A stretch of 64,000 bases of DNA, from assembly GCF_000373245.1 (NCBI RefSeq), contig NZ_KB890738.1, forward strand, positions 1,001,265-1,065,264. The letters are read 5' to 3'. Origin of the DNA: Echinicola pacifica DSM 19836. Its GTDB lineage: Bacteria; Bacteroidota; Bacteroidia; Cytophagales; Cyclobacteriaceae. Positions 1-11,153 of the stretch are shown here, piece after piece. Under the pieces are notes generated by a model, which was not told the origin of the DNA, did no database searches, and saw only the letters and a list, made by a program, of their open reading frames with translations. Within the stretch, counting starts at the first letter, position 1; the number at the start of each line of letters is the position of its first letter. Both the position numbers and the translations under genes were made by a program.

Positions 1-866
1 ATGACCAGCATGGGTACTTTATAATTAATCTGTACCAGTCTCTCGGCAACACTTCCCAGGAGAAGGGCGGCGGAGTTGCTGCGGCCGCGGCTACCGATGA
101 TGATGAGGTCAATATTTTGCTTCTGAGCATCCTCTAGGATATCATCGGCTTTAATAGAGTCTTTGTTTAGGATAAAGTCGCATGGATATGCTTCCAGATG
201 ATGGTTTTCTACCATCTTTTGAAATTCCTTACGGGCATTTTGCTCCATGATTTCTGCAAATTCCTCGTAGGATTTCCCTGTTTTATGGTAGCCTATAGGC
301 ACTTCAAAAAGATGGACATAGCGGATTTTAGCATTTTCATTCTCCTTAATGAAATCTTCCACTTTTTCCATGACCACTTCGGTATGATCAGAAAAATCCA
401 CTGGAACCAAGAAATGCTGGAGTGAATTATGGCTTCCCATGTCTTCGGTGACGAAGAATATGGAAGATGGTGCTTTCTGGGCGATTCTCTTTGGTAGTTT
501 TCCGCTTCCTTCCAGCTCAGACTTACGTCCCATGACGATAAAGTCCACGTTTTTGATCTTGGTCCACTTCAGGAGGGTATCCATGGGGTTTCCCTCTTCG
601 GCATTGACTTCTATTTCAATATCAGCAGGTAATCCTAAGGTCTCGATTTTTTTGGAAATTTCATTTTCTATACTTTCATCCACCGGGGCCATTAGATCAG
701 GATAAGTGCTGCTAATGTCCTTTGGCAGTTCTAGGCTTTCGGCTATATGCATGACATATAGTTTTTTAAGTTTGAGCAGGTCACAGACCTTTTTGATATT
801 ACTAAGAATGACCTCATCCATTTTGGAGAGATCCAAGCCTACGAGTGCAGAGTTTTGATGTGCCAT
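1..866 (-). CDS. Universal stress protein, UspA family (3' end outside window)
   Basis: The reading frame runs leftwards from the ATG at 866 (begins MAHQNSALVGLDLSK) and is still open at base 1, so the C-terminus is missing. About 288 residues are visible, enough for two tandem Usp domains of about 140 residues. The first starts with the usual 'ALVGLDLS' strand. The second starts near 'HFLVPVDFSDHTE' and ends in the nucleotide-binding loop pattern G-x2-G-x9-G-S, here 'IIGSRGRSNSAALLLGSVAE'. Tandem Usp proteins are cytosolic stress-induced proteins that often bind ATP. The partner or signal cannot be told. The gene is divergent from the 2H phosphoesterase. Confidence 0.88.
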   Translation of the reverse strand, partial: MAHQNSALVGLDLSKMDEVILSNIKKVCDLLKLKKLYVMHIAESLELPKDISSTYPDLMAPVDESIENEISKKIETLGLPADIEIEVNAEEGNPMDTLLKWTKIKNVDFIVMGRKSELEGSGKLPKRIAQKAPSSIFFVTEDMGSHNSLQHFLVPVDFSDHTEVVMEKVEDFIKENENAKIRYVHLFEVPIGYHKTGKSYEEFAEIMEQNARKEFQKMVENHHLEAYPCDFILNKDSIKADDILEDAQKQNIDLIIIGSRGRSNSAALLLGSVAERLVQINYKVPMLV

Positions 867-1056
867 AGTTATGATTAAAGAATTTACAACAATTTAATAA
901 GTACTACGCAGCTTAGAAAGTGAACCGCCAGAATTATCAGTAATAATATTTGAAAATAGCCCCTTGCGAGATCAATTGTGAGCCTTTTGCCTATCGAACC
1001 ACTCATAAAATGCGTAGAAACCACTAAATCTCCTCAAAAAATTATGATCTTTGAAG

Positions 1057-1611
1057 ATGGCAAAATCAATTCAAAAATACTTTATCGCCATTGTTCCCTC
1101 GGGGGATATCCAAGCTCAGGCCAGTGACATTAAGGAGCGGGTGAAGGAGGTATATGGAGCAAAGCATGCACTTAAATCGCCTGCACATGTGACCTTGAAA
1201 ATGCCTTTTTCGTGGAATGGAAACAAGGAGGATAAGCTGGCGGGCTTACTGGAAGGATTCTTTGGGTCCGTAGAGCCTTTTAAGATGACCGTGAAGGGGA
1301 TAGGGAGGTTCGGTAAGCGTATCATGTACTCGCGAGTAGATGGGGGCGAGGAGCTCTTGAAAATGCAGTTTGAGCTCAAGTCCTTTTGTAGGCTGCAGCT
1401 GAAAGTGGTGGAGGAGCTTAGTGATAAGGCTTACACGCCGCATATTACCTTGGTATATAGTGATCTTAAGGACAGGTTTTTTGATGAATGCTGGGCGATG
1501 TTGAAGGAGAAGGGATTTTACGGAGAGATGAAAGTGGATCAGGTAGCGCTTTTGCGCAAGACGGATTATCGATGGCATGTGGTTCATTACTTTCCTTTAG
1601 TAGGGAAGTAA
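1057..1611 (+). CDS. 2H phosphoesterase superfamily protein (2'-5' RNA ligase-like)
   Basis: The protein has about 184 residues and two H-x-T-type motifs about 100 residues apart: 'HVTLK' in the N-terminal half and 'HITLV' in the C-terminal half. Paired histidine motifs are the catalytic signature of the 2H phosphoesterase fold (LigT/CPDase/2'-5' RNA ligase), which acts on 2',3'-cyclic phosphates or 2'-5' bonds. A TTG two codons upstream (1051) is possible, but the ATG at 1057 gives the natural start MAKSIQKYFIAIVP. The substrate is unknown. It stands alone between divergent and convergent neighbours. Confidence 0.8.
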   Translation: MAKSIQKYFIAIVPSGDIQAQASDIKERVKEVYGAKHALKSPAHVTLKMPFSWNGNKEDKLAGLLEGFFGSVEPFKMTVKGIGRFGKRIMYSRVDGGEELLKMQFELKSFCRLQLKVVEELSDKAYTPHITLVYSDLKDRFFDECWAMLKEKGFYGEMKVDQVALLRKTDYRWHVVHYFPLVGK

Positions 1612-1754
1612 GGTCGATTTTGATTCAGGTAGGGAATTGTGGCTGGAAGAAATTATGAGGACTTTTATGGATGAGGGACTGAGGTCACAGACCTATTAAT
1701 CGGGAACAGGACTGAGGGGAGGGATAGTATAAGTGTTATAAGAGAAGTAGGGGC

Positions 1755-1788
1755 AAAAAAAAGGAACCGTTTCGGGTTCCTTTTTTTT
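1755..1788. terminator. Bidirectional rho-independent terminator
   Basis: The arms A8-GGAACC (1755-1768) and GGTTCC-T8 (1775-1788) pair perfectly around a 6-nt loop. The A/T runs let it work for rplS on the minus strand and for the phosphoesterase gene on the plus strand. Confidence 0.85.
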
Positions 1789-1808
1789 ATGCTCAATACG
1801 GATAAGAC

Positions 1809-2174
1809 TTAGTGTCTTACCGCTATTTTTTCTTTTACTTTCGCAGCTTTACCCTGACGTCCTCTCAGGTAGTATAGTCTGGCTCTTCTTACTTTACCTC
1901 TTCTTAGAAGCTCGATTTTCTCGATGCTTGGGCTAAGGATTGGGAAGATTCTTTCTACACCGATACCGCTAGAGATTTTTCTTACAGTGAAAGTTTCACC
2001 GTTAGAGTTTACATTTTTTCTCTGAATCACGGTACCCTGGAACTGCTGGACACGCTCTTTGTTCCCCTCTTTAATACGTACGTGAACATTGATTGTATCT
2101 CCTGCCTTGAAAGAAGGGAAAGTAGCTCTTATGTCTTTGTATTCCTCTTCTACAATTTTAAGTAGTTCGCTCAT
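1809..2174 (-). CDS. rplS: 50S ribosomal protein L19
   Basis: L19 sits at the 30S-50S interface of the ribosome. The 121-residue product has the family core: '[20 protein letters not shown]', then '[10 protein letters not shown]', '[10 protein letters not shown]' and the basic C-terminal stretch '[15 protein letters not shown]'. The frame extends 17 codons further upstream, but the ATG at 2174 ([12 protein letters not shown]) gives the normal L19 length. It is the last gene of the rpsP-rimM-trmD-rplS operon, 79 bp after trmD, and ends just before a strong terminator. Confidence 0.97.
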   Translation of the reverse strand: MSELLKIVEEEYKDIRATFPSFKAGDTINVHVRIKEGNKERVQQFQGTVIQRKNVNSNGETFTVRKISSGIGVERIFPILSPSIEKIELLRRGKVRRARLYYLRGRQGKAAKVKEKIAVRH

Positions 2175-2253
2175 ATCTGTATGATTTATGTGCTTATCAC
2201 AAGTTCGAATTGCAAAGGTATGCAATTATCTTTTTTATTCTATTAATTGTCAA

Positions 2254-2961
2254 CTAATTACGTTTTTCGCCGATATCGAAATCAGTACCTTCCAGTAGGT
2301 CGGGTCTTCTTTCTTTGGTGCGGCGAACCGATTCTTCAAACCTCCAATTGGCTATATTTTCATTATGGCCGGAGAGCAATATTTCGGGAACTTTCATTCC
2401 GTCATAATCCGCCGGTCTGGTATAGATAGGCGGAGCTAGCAGGCCATCCTGAAAGGAATCAGTCAAGGCGGAGGTTTCATCATTGAGCACTCCGGGGATG
2501 AGTCGGATTACCGCGTCGGCGATCACCGCAGCGGCAAGTTCACCACCAGAAAGCACAAAGTCCCCAATACTAATTTCCTGGGTGATGTACTTTTGGCGGA
2601 TGCGCTCATCCACACCTTTATAATGACCGCAGAGGATCATTAAGTTTCCTTTTAGGGATAGTTGATTAGCGAGTTGCTGATCGAAAGTTTTCCCATCGGG
2701 GGTCATATAGATGATTTCATCGTAATGCCTTTCGCTTTTCAGTGATTCGATACACTGAGCGATAGGCTCCACCATCATCACCATACCTGCGCCACCACCA
2801 AAGGCATAGTCATCGACCTGCTTTTGTTTGCCGGTGGCATAGTCCCTGAGGTTGTGTACACGGACGATTGCGAGACCTTTTTCTTCTGCCCTTTTCAGGA
2901 TAGAGTGGGAAAATGGGCCATCCAACAGTCCAGGTACGACAGTGATTATATCGATCTGCAT
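2254..2961 (-). CDS. trmD: tRNA (guanine-37-N1)-methyltransferase
   Basis: TrmD methylates G37 next to the anticodon of tRNAs reading CNN codons, using S-adenosylmethionine, and so prevents +1 frameshifting. The 235-residue protein starts [15 protein letters not shown]. It contains '[14 protein letters not shown]' (about 50-64), the trefoil-knot SAM site '[12 protein letters not shown]' and '[14 protein letters not shown]' (about 110-145), and the C-terminal '[13 protein letters not shown]' tRNA-binding part. Length is normal. It starts 3 bp after the rimM stop, so translation is probably coupled. Confidence 0.97.
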   Translation of the reverse strand: MQIDIITVVPGLLDGPFSHSILKRAEEKGLAIVRVHNLRDYATGKQKQVDDYAFGGGAGMVMMVEPIAQCIESLKSERHYDEIIYMTPDGKTFDQQLANQLSLKGNLMILCGHYKGVDERIRQKYITQEISIGDFVLSGGELAAAVIADAVIRLIPGVLNDETSALTDSFQDGLLAPPIYTRPADYDGMKVPEILLSGHNENIANWRFEESVRRTKERRPDLLEGTDFDIGEKRN

Positions 2962-2964
2962 GGG

Positions 2965-3495
2965 CTAATCCTCTAAATATATGTCAAGTAAGCCATCAGG
3001 CAGTTGGCACAAAACTTTTTTTGTGTCCTTATCTACTTTCACAATGATATCATCCTGTATGGGGATCAGAACTTCTCGGTCCTGATAATCCAATCCGATG
3101 AGGTATTGTGTCTGGAGGTCGTATATTACCTTGATACTTCCCAGATGTCCAAGGGATTTGTCTTCCATTTCGTAGCCGATCAGCTCATGATAATAGTATT
3201 GATCATCATTCAGAGCTGGTAAGGCGGTGAGAGGAAGATAAAGTCCAGATCCCACTAGGGATGTGGCCGAGTCTATTGAGTCAAAACCTTCAAACTTAGC
3301 TAGAAAGCGTCCGTTTGGTTGTGCCACAAAGTGCTCGATAAAGTAAGGAGCCAATCGGCTGTTTTTTTCCAAAAAGACATGCTCGATATCTTCGTATTGT
3401 TCCGGGAAATCCACATCCAACATGGCCACTACTTCCCCATGGAGCCCATGAACCTTAGCTATATAGCCTAACTGGAAACAGTTGTCTTTGTTCAT
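2965..3495 (-). CDS. rimM: Ribosome maturation factor RimM
   Basis: RimM helps mature the 30S head by binding ribosomal protein S19. The 176-residue protein opens with the family motif 'GYIAKVHGLHGEV' (about residues 10-22). Its N-terminal beta-barrel is followed by a PRC-barrel domain from about residue 100 ('YYYHELIGYEM') ending in 'LPDGLLDIYLED'. It lies 14 bp downstream of rpsP and 3 bp upstream of trmD, the conserved bacterial order. Confidence 0.96.
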   Translation of the reverse strand: MNKDNCFQLGYIAKVHGLHGEVVAMLDVDFPEQYEDIEHVFLEKNSRLAPYFIEHFVAQPNGRFLAKFEGFDSIDSATSLVGSGLYLPLTALPALNDDQYYYHELIGYEMEDKSLGHLGSIKVIYDLQTQYLIGLDYQDREVLIPIQDDIIVKVDKDTKKVLCQLPDGLLDIYLED

Positions 3496-3509
3496 GGAGG
3501 GTATAAGTA

Positions 3510-4070
3510 TTAACCTTGGTTTTCTTCTTCGCCAGCTTCAGCAGCAGGAGCTTCACCTTCAGCAGCTTCTTCTTCTGCAGGAGCAGCAGCGGCTTCAGCA
3601 GCAGCGATAGCTTCTTCTTCTCTTTTCTTGATTGCTTCCAGACGGGCTTCGTTCTTAGCAGTCTCAGCAGCAAAAGCCTTGTTACGGGCATCTTCCTTAG
3701 CCTGAGCGATTTGATCTTTCTTGCCAGTGATGGCAGTTTCTTTCTGCTCGATCCAAGTTTGGAATTTCTTATCAGCATCTTCTTGAGTGATAGCACCCTT
3801 AAGCACACCGATTTGAAGGTGTTTCTTAAGTAATACACCACGATAAGAAAGCATTGCTTTTACAGTGTCAGTTGGTTGTGCACCATTCAATAACCACTGA
3901 AGAGCTCTTTCGTTGTTGATGTTGATAGAAGCAGGGTCAGTGTTCGGGTTATAAGATCCGATTTTCTCGATAAAGCGTCCATCACGTGGAGCTCTTGCAT
4001 CAGCTACTACTACGTCATAGATGGCCATTCTTTTTCTACCTCTACGCGCTAATCTGATTTTTACTGCCAT
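3510..4070 (-). CDS. rpsP: 30S ribosomal protein S16 with long acidic/alanine tail
   Basis: The first 80 or so residues are canonical S16: '[20 protein letters not shown]', '[13 protein letters not shown]', '[19 protein letters not shown]'. The remaining ~100 residues form a charged, probably helical tail rich in Ala, Glu and Lys that ends in Ala/Glu repeats. Long S16 tails are common in Bacteroidota, whereas S16 elsewhere is 80-90 residues. The ATG at 4070 is chosen because it gives the universal N-terminus. An in-frame upstream ATG would put 19 unrelated residues before it and would overlap the -7 promoter box. First gene of the ribosomal/tRNA-modification operon. Confidence 0.96.
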   Translation of the reverse strand: MAVKIRLARRGRKRMAIYDVVVADARAPRDGRFIEKIGSYNPNTDPASININNERALQWLLNGAQPTDTVKAMLSYRGVLLKKHLQIGVLKGAITQEDADKKFQTWIEQKETAITGKKDQIAQAKEDARNKAFAAETAKNEARLEAIKKREEEAIAAAEAAAAPAEEEAAEGEAPAAEAGEEENQG

Positions 4071-4124
4071 AGTATATTGATATTTAGTTAATTGATGGAT
4101 CTCGTCCATCGTAAATTTGGACTG

Positions 4125-4156
4125 CAAATATAGCGGTTTTATCTTTAAAAGAGCAA
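4125..4156 (-). promoter_or_regulatory. Bacteroidota-type promoter of the rpsP operon
   Basis: On the minus strand the sequence reads TTG (4156-4154), 21 nt spacer, TATATTTG (4132-4125), a good match to the Bacteroidota consensus of TTG plus TAnnTTTG. It is 55 bp upstream of the chosen rpsP start. Start of transcription near 4118 is inferred. Confidence 0.6.
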
Positions 4157-4257
4157 GTTAGGTAAAGAATATTTGCGGGATATGGATAAAATGTTTTAAA
4201 TTGCGTCTCGATTTTGGAGCCTCTTAATAGACTCCCTATCTCCCAAACGATCCTCAC

Positions 4258-4325
4258 GGTCCCGTAGTTCAATGGATACCTGCCAGACTTGTCTGCCGTC
4301 AGGTAGACAGGCAGGGAATAGAAGT
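4258..4325 (+). repeat. tRNA-Arg 5'-half copy split by a 37-bp palindrome
   Basis: Bases 4258-4278 repeat exactly the first 21 nt of the intact tRNA-Arg at 4339, and 4316-4325 repeat exactly its next 10 nt. Between them lies a 37-bp hairpin-forming insert (4279-4315). Its outer stem is CCTGCC/GGCAGG, followed by a 5-nt 5' bulge 'agact', an inner stem TGTCTGCC/GGTAGACA and the loop GTCA. The copy stops before the anticodon, so it cannot be a working tRNA. The insert resembles a short REP- or MITE-like repeat. No obvious target-site duplication is left. Confidence 0.85.
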
Positions 4326-4338
4326 AAGAATATAATAT

Positions 4339-4410
4339 GGTCCCGTAGTTCAATGGATAGAATAGAAGTTTCCTAAACTTTAGATACAGGTTCGATTCCT
4401 GTCGGGACTA
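4339..4410 (+). tRNA. tRNA-Arg (anticodon CCU)
   Basis: A full cloverleaf can be drawn. The acceptor is GGTCCCG/CGGGACT with one G-U pair, and the discriminator base is A (4410). The D-arm stem is GTTC/GAAT, the anticodon stem GAAGT/ACTTT with loop TTCCTAA (anticodon CCT), and the T-arm ACAGG-TTCGATT-CCTGT. The length is 72 nt and CCA is not encoded. It reads AGG codons. A terminator follows at once. Confidence 0.93.
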
Positions 4411-4417
4411 CGAATCA

Positions 4418-4449
4418 CCCTTCCATCGAAAAATGGAAGGGTTTTTTTT
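4418..4449 (+). terminator. Rho-independent terminator after tRNA-Arg
   Basis: Perfect 9-bp stem CCCTTCCAT / ATGGAAGGG around a 6-nt loop, followed by eight T residues. Confidence 0.9.
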
Positions 4450-4500
4450 ATTTCTTCCGTTATTTGACTTATATTATTAGAGGGATTTCCGAGGGGACCT

Positions 4501-4735
4501 ATGTATATAGTATATGCAATAAAGAGCGAGGTGGAGGGTAGAATTTATATAGGTTTTACTGGTGATCTAGAGCGGAGATTAGTGGAACATAATGCAGGCA
4601 AAACCAAATCAACCAAAGTCTTTCTCCTATGGAAATGTATTTTTAATGAAGAGGTAATCTCCCGGGAACAGGCCAGAAAAAAGAGAGAAATATTGGAAGT
4701 CGGGCTGTGGTAAAGAGAAGCTAAAAGCTATTTGA
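4501..4735 (+). pseudogene. GIY-YIG nuclease-like protein, frameshifted near the C-terminus
   Basis: The first frame gives 70 residues, with 'YIVYAIKS' and 'IYIGFTGDLERRLVEHNAGK', the UvrC/GIY-YIG fold signature of small UPF0213-like proteins. It stops early at 4711-4713. Dropping one G from the GGG at 4702-4704 would continue as 'ILEVGCGKEKLKAI' and stop at 4733-4735. That restores the usual family C-terminus of the form 'LKSGxGKExLK'. So either the gene has a one-base insertion or the base is a sequencing error. Small GIY-YIG proteins of this type are common in Bacteroidota and their role is unclear. Confidence 0.75.
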
Positions 4736-4953
4736 TAGTGGCTAGCCATAGGTCATCACCCGGTTTTGCTATTTGCCTTGGCAGAATCTTCCCTTGGTAC
4801 TACGGGCTTCCTACCTACTGAGGCCTTTAATCCAGCAAGAGCCTAGTAGGAAATGGATATCCTTCACCGGAGCATAAATGGAGGTTTGGTGACACGTGAT
4901 AAACCAGTCAGTTTACATACGGGTACTCCGAAAATGCAATGACTTCCAATTAT

Positions 4954-5856
4954 CTAATTCATTTGGTTGTTCCTGTACTCATTAGGAGTTTGCCCTACCG
5001 TTTTTTTGAAAAGTCTAGTGAAATGCTGTGGGTATTTAAACCCCAATCCATAGGCTATTTGACTGATCTCCTTGTCCGTGTCAAAGATGCGTTCCTTGGC
5101 TACGGCAATTAACTTGGATTGGATGTATTCCTGTGCGCTTTTGCCTGTTTCCTTTTTGATCAGGTCTCCAAAATAGTTGGCCGAGAGATTGAGCTCATCT
5201 GCACAATAGGTCACAGAAGGCAAACCCAACTTATCGGGTTTGTCAGACTTGAAATAACCATTCAATAAAGCTTCAAATTTCTCCAAGGTTCCTTGAAGGA
5301 CGTTTTCACGCGTGATAAACTGGCGTTCATAAAAACGCACGGAATAATTCAACAGCAGCTCAATGTTTGAAATGATAAGTCTTCTGCTATGATGATCAAT
5401 GGACTGTTCCAGCTCGTAAGAGATTTTGGAAAAACACTCCAAGATCAAATTCCTCTCACGCTGTGATAAATGGAGGGCTTCATTGGATTGGTAACCGAAG
5501 AAAGTATAATTGTCCATGTGGTCGGCCAAGGAGGATCCTAAAATTAGGTCGGGATGGAAAATAAGGGCCTTTCCCTGAGGTAGGTACGACTCGCCGGTAT
5601 TGTCCACGCTCACCACCTGTCCGGGGGCTATAAATACCAGTGTCCCTTCTTGATAATCATAGGTATGGCGGCCGTACCGCAGATTTCCACACTTCACTTC
5701 TTTTAAGAAAATCGTATAAAATCCAAAGTACATATTGGATGCCCTTCTTAGGTCTGCTTTGGTTAAATCAACAATGCTCACCAACGGGTGAAGAGTTTCA
5801 TTGTTGTTGAAAACATTATAGTCATTGACCGTTTCAAATCTCCTTAGTTTTTCCAT
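4954..5856 (-). CDS. AraC family transcriptional regulator
   Basis: The 300-residue protein has an N-terminal cupin-like sensor region (about 20-170, including 'RYGRHTYDYQEGTLVFIAPGQ'). A C-terminal double helix-turn-helix follows (about 195-298): 'SVTYCADELNLSANYFGDLI' as the first motif and 'ISQIAYGLGFKYPQHFTRLF' with the typical 'VGQTPNEYR' end as the second. It is divergent from the DUF418 gene with 146 bp between them, and the enzyme cluster up to 13.2 kb lies beyond, so it is the likely local regulator. The effector is unknown. Confidence 0.92.
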   Translation of the reverse strand: MEKLRRFETVNDYNVFNNNETLHPLVSIVDLTKADLRRASNMYFGFYTIFLKEVKCGNLRYGRHTYDYQEGTLVFIAPGQVVSVDNTGESYLPQGKALIFHPDLILGSSLADHMDNYTFFGYQSNEALHLSQRERNLILECFSKISYELEQSIDHHSRRLIISNIELLLNYSVRFYERQFITRENVLQGTLEKFEALLNGYFKSDKPDKLGLPSVTYCADELNLSANYFGDLIKKETGKSAQEYIQSKLIAVAKERIFDTDKEISQIAYGLGFKYPQHFTRLFKKTVGQTPNEYRNNQMN

Positions 5857-6002
5857 GACCGTTCTTGGTTTATATGCTTCAATATTACAGATTTATATCC
5901 AGTTCGTAGAGTGGCCAGGATCAAAATCAGTAAAACTGGTAGGAGTACCCGTAATCTGTATAAGCTCTTGATGGAATAAAACTGGGATGTTTGTAATCAC
6001 AA

Positions 6003-7358
6003 ATGTCAAAGGGGAAAATTTCCCCTATCCATAATCAAGAAGTTCACTATATGGAAGCAGCAAAAACATTATCAAAACCCCTCAAACGTATCAATGTATT
6101 GGACGCTTTAAGAGGCTTCGCTTTATTGGGGGTGGTTCTAATCCACATGCTCCAGCATTTTGGGATTTTTTCCAGAGCAGTGGAGCAGGTCTTCCCTTGG
6201 TTCCGAGCTTTGGACGAAACGATACAGTGGATCGGCCAGTATATAATTATGGGAAGGTTTATCAATATATTTGCATTTTTGTTTGGGCTTAGTTTTTTTA
6301 TACAAATGGACAGTGCCAGCCGAAAGGGAGTGGATTTTAGGGGACGATTTGCATGGAGAATGGTCATTTTGTTTTTTATGGGTATATTAGCTCATTCCTT
6401 TTATCCCCTTGAAATCATCTCGGTCTATGCCGTCTTTGGGCTGATAATGATTCCGCTTTACAAATCCAAAAACTGGGTGCTGTTGTTACTTTCCGGTCTA
6501 CTATTGGTTGGTGTACCTAGGACCATTCTCGCCACAATAAACAACCGTGCATTAGGTAACCCTTCTTTAGAACAGGTGGAGAGGAGTAGCCTAGTAGTTG
6601 CTGAAGGGACTCCTGAACATATAGCGAATCCTTCATTCTTCAATTCTGCCAAGTATAATTTTAACCAGCGATATATGGGGAAACTCAATTACCAGTTTGG
6701 TATGGTGGGAAGGGGATATGTTACCTTGGCACTATTTATACTGGGATTGGTGATAGGCCGTCTCCGGTTCTTTGAATCTTTGCAGGTCCACAAAAGACGC
6801 AACCTTCTGTTGTTTCTTGGTTTTTTGTTGGGTTTGCTCCTGATCTCGCTCGTCCTGAGCATGTTCCCTTCAGTGGAGACACGTATGCTGTTCAATCCTG
6901 AAGGAAATGTCGTTTCTGACAGGGTTTTGGCCGTCAAGGCATTGGAAGATATTGAATTGATATTTTTTTCCGGGACCTTAATAATGGGCTTTATTATCCT
7001 CTATCAAACTACAGCGGGAGGGAGTGTGTTGAAAATCCTGTCCCCTTACGGCCGTATGGGGCTTACCAATTACCTTATGCAGGGCTTGGTGGGGTGCTTT
7101 CTTTTTTCTATGTGGGCATTTGGACCTTACTTCGGTGGAGCAAACCCAACCAAATTGTTTTTGGTGGGGATCTTGATTTACGCTGGCCAAATTCTGCTCA
7201 GTAGGTTTTGGCTCAGGCATTATTTGTACGGACCATTGGAGTGGTTGTGGCGTTCTTTGACTTACCTTAGGATACAAGCTATCAGGAAAAAAAAGCACGT
7301 AGAGGCAAAAGGAAAGCAGTCAGAAGGACTTTCAGCGCTGCTCGATCGGAATCAGTGA
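6003..7358 (+). CDS. DUF418 domain-containing integral membrane protein
   Basis: The N-terminus carries the family signature 'RINVLDALRGFALLGVVLIH' and the C-terminus the DUF418 end 'YGRMGLTNYLMQ ... YGPLEWLWRSLTY'. About ten hydrophobic segments can be seen over 451 residues. DUF418 proteins are inner-membrane proteins related to acyltransferase-3/YeiB proteins, with no settled function. The longest frame starts at 6003. An ATG at 6051 (MEAAKTLSKP) is just as plausible and closer to the usual distance from the signature. It is divergent from the AraC gene and is followed by reductase genes on the same strand. Confidence 0.87.
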   Translation: MSKGKISPIHNQEVHYMEAAKTLSKPLKRINVLDALRGFALLGVVLIHMLQHFGIFSRAVEQVFPWFRALDETIQWIGQYIIMGRFINIFAFLFGLSFFIQMDSASRKGVDFRGRFAWRMVILFFMGILAHSFYPLEIISVYAVFGLIMIPLYKSKNWVLLLLSGLLLVGVPRTILATINNRALGNPSLEQVERSSLVVAEGTPEHIANPSFFNSAKYNFNQRYMGKLNYQFGMVGRGYVTLALFILGLVIGRLRFFESLQVHKRRNLLLFLGFLLGLLLISLVLSMFPSVETRMLFNPEGNVVSDRVLAVKALEDIELIFFSGTLIMGFIILYQTTAGGSVLKILSPYGRMGLTNYLMQGLVGCFLFSMWAFGPYFGGANPTKLFLVGILIYAGQILLSRFWLRHYLYGPLEWLWRSLTYLRIQAIRKKKHVEAKGKQSEGLSALLDRNQ

Positions 7359-7436
7359 AAATAGTAAGTAAACCTGATACCTGCATAAGATCAATGAAAT
7401 AAAAGACAGTGAACTTTGTAATAAATTAACATATGA

Positions 7437-9967
<2,531 letters not shown>

Positions 9968-10080
9968 AAAGGGTAAAGTAGAACAATCCCTGTAATATTG
10001 GTAAGTACCTCAGTAATTCATCTACGTATTCTCTTTGTTTTTTTTCTGTTATTTGTAATAACAATTTAAAAATCAGTGAA

Positions 10081-11142
10081 ATGAAAAGGATTATTTTGAC
10101 GCTGCTAGCACTTATATCTATAAGCAGCATAATGGCACAAACTGAAGGAAAAAAACCAATAAGCTTACAGGACCAAGGTGTGTTTGCAGTTGGTGGAGGA
10201 ATCATCAAAGCAGAAGGAGAGTACGACCCAAACAATCCAAAAAAAGATGGACAAACACTGCATATCGACCATGCGACAATACATTATCAGATTCCGATCA
10301 ATGCCAAGAAATTGCCTTTAGTATTTTGGCATGGGTTCGGCCAAACAGCAAGAACCTGGCAGACAACGGCCGATGGCCGTGAAGGTTTTCAAACAATTTT
10401 CCTAAGAAAGGGCTTCTCTGTATATTTAATCGACCAACCACGTAGGGGCCAAGGCGGAAGAGGACCAGAAGAAACATCCATTCCCGCAACCCCCAATGAG
10501 CAGTATTGGTTAGGAATGTTCAGGATTGCCAAAGGGGATGAATTTATGCCCAATGTAAAATTTGATAAAGGACCGGAGACGCTCAATCAATTTTACAGAC
10601 AAATCAGTCCGGATCTTGGGGCTATAGATTTTGAAGTAAATACAAACGCCATATCAGCCCTGTTTGACAAAATCGGTGATGGTATTCTAATAACCCATTC
10701 CCATAGTGGGGGGCAAGGTTGGACCACGGCCATTAAAAATAGTAATATCAAGGCCATTGTTACTTATGAACCTGGGAGTGGCTTTGTTTTTCCTGAAGGT
10801 GAAGTGCCCGACCCAATGGAGAGTTCGGCAGGAACATTGGAGGCAGTGCCAGTTTCCAAAATTGACTTTCTGAAGCTGACCAAAATTCCGATCATCATTT
10901 ATTATGGTGATTTTATCCCTGAAACGCAGGATAGCTTTTATGGTACGGATAATTGGCGTCCTCGTTTGGTAATGGCAAAATTGTTTGTGGAAACCATCAA
11001 CAAATATGGGGGTGACGCCAAAGTGGTTCACTTACCAGGAATTGGAATCAAAGGGAATACCCATTTTCCCATGTCCGATCTCAACAATATAGAAATTGCC
11101 AATCTGATGTATGGATGGCTTAATGATAAAGGACTTAACTAA
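10081..11142 (+). CDS. Secreted alpha/beta hydrolase
   Basis: A signal peptide (residues 1-19, ending 'SSIMAQ') precedes an alpha/beta hydrolase domain. The oxyanion strand is 'PLVFWHGFGQTARTW', the nucleophile elbow is 'THSHSGGQG' with Ser209, and a late histidine lies in 'GNTHFPMSD'. 353 residues. Related proteins are annotated only as alpha/beta hydrolases, so an esterase or lactonase role is an inference. It is 113 bp after the CMD gene and 11 bp before the first cupin, on the same strand. Confidence 0.87.
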   Translation: MKRIILTLLALISISSIMAQTEGKKPISLQDQGVFAVGGGIIKAEGEYDPNNPKKDGQTLHIDHATIHYQIPINAKKLPLVFWHGFGQTARTWQTTADGREGFQTIFLRKGFSVYLIDQPRRGQGGRGPEETSIPATPNEQYWLGMFRIAKGDEFMPNVKFDKGPETLNQFYRQISPDLGAIDFEVNTNAISALFDKIGDGILITHSHSGGQGWTTAIKNSNIKAIVTYEPGSGFVFPEGEVPDPMESSAGTLEAVPVSKIDFLKLTKIPIIIYYGDFIPETQDSFYGTDNWRPRLVMAKLFVETINKYGGDAKVVHLPGIGIKGNTHFPMSDLNNIEIANLMYGWLNDKGLN

Positions 11143-11153
11143 AAGCTGAAAAT

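Noticed and set aside
3516..3833. Ser/Phe-rich plus-strand frame opposite the S16 tail
   Set aside because: Produced by the low-complexity Ala/Glu/Lys codons of rpsP on the other strand.
4808..4852. Hairpin TTCCTAC/GTAGGAA with inner AGGC/GCCT
   Set aside because: Uneven bulges and no T-run; could be a remnant but not enough to name.
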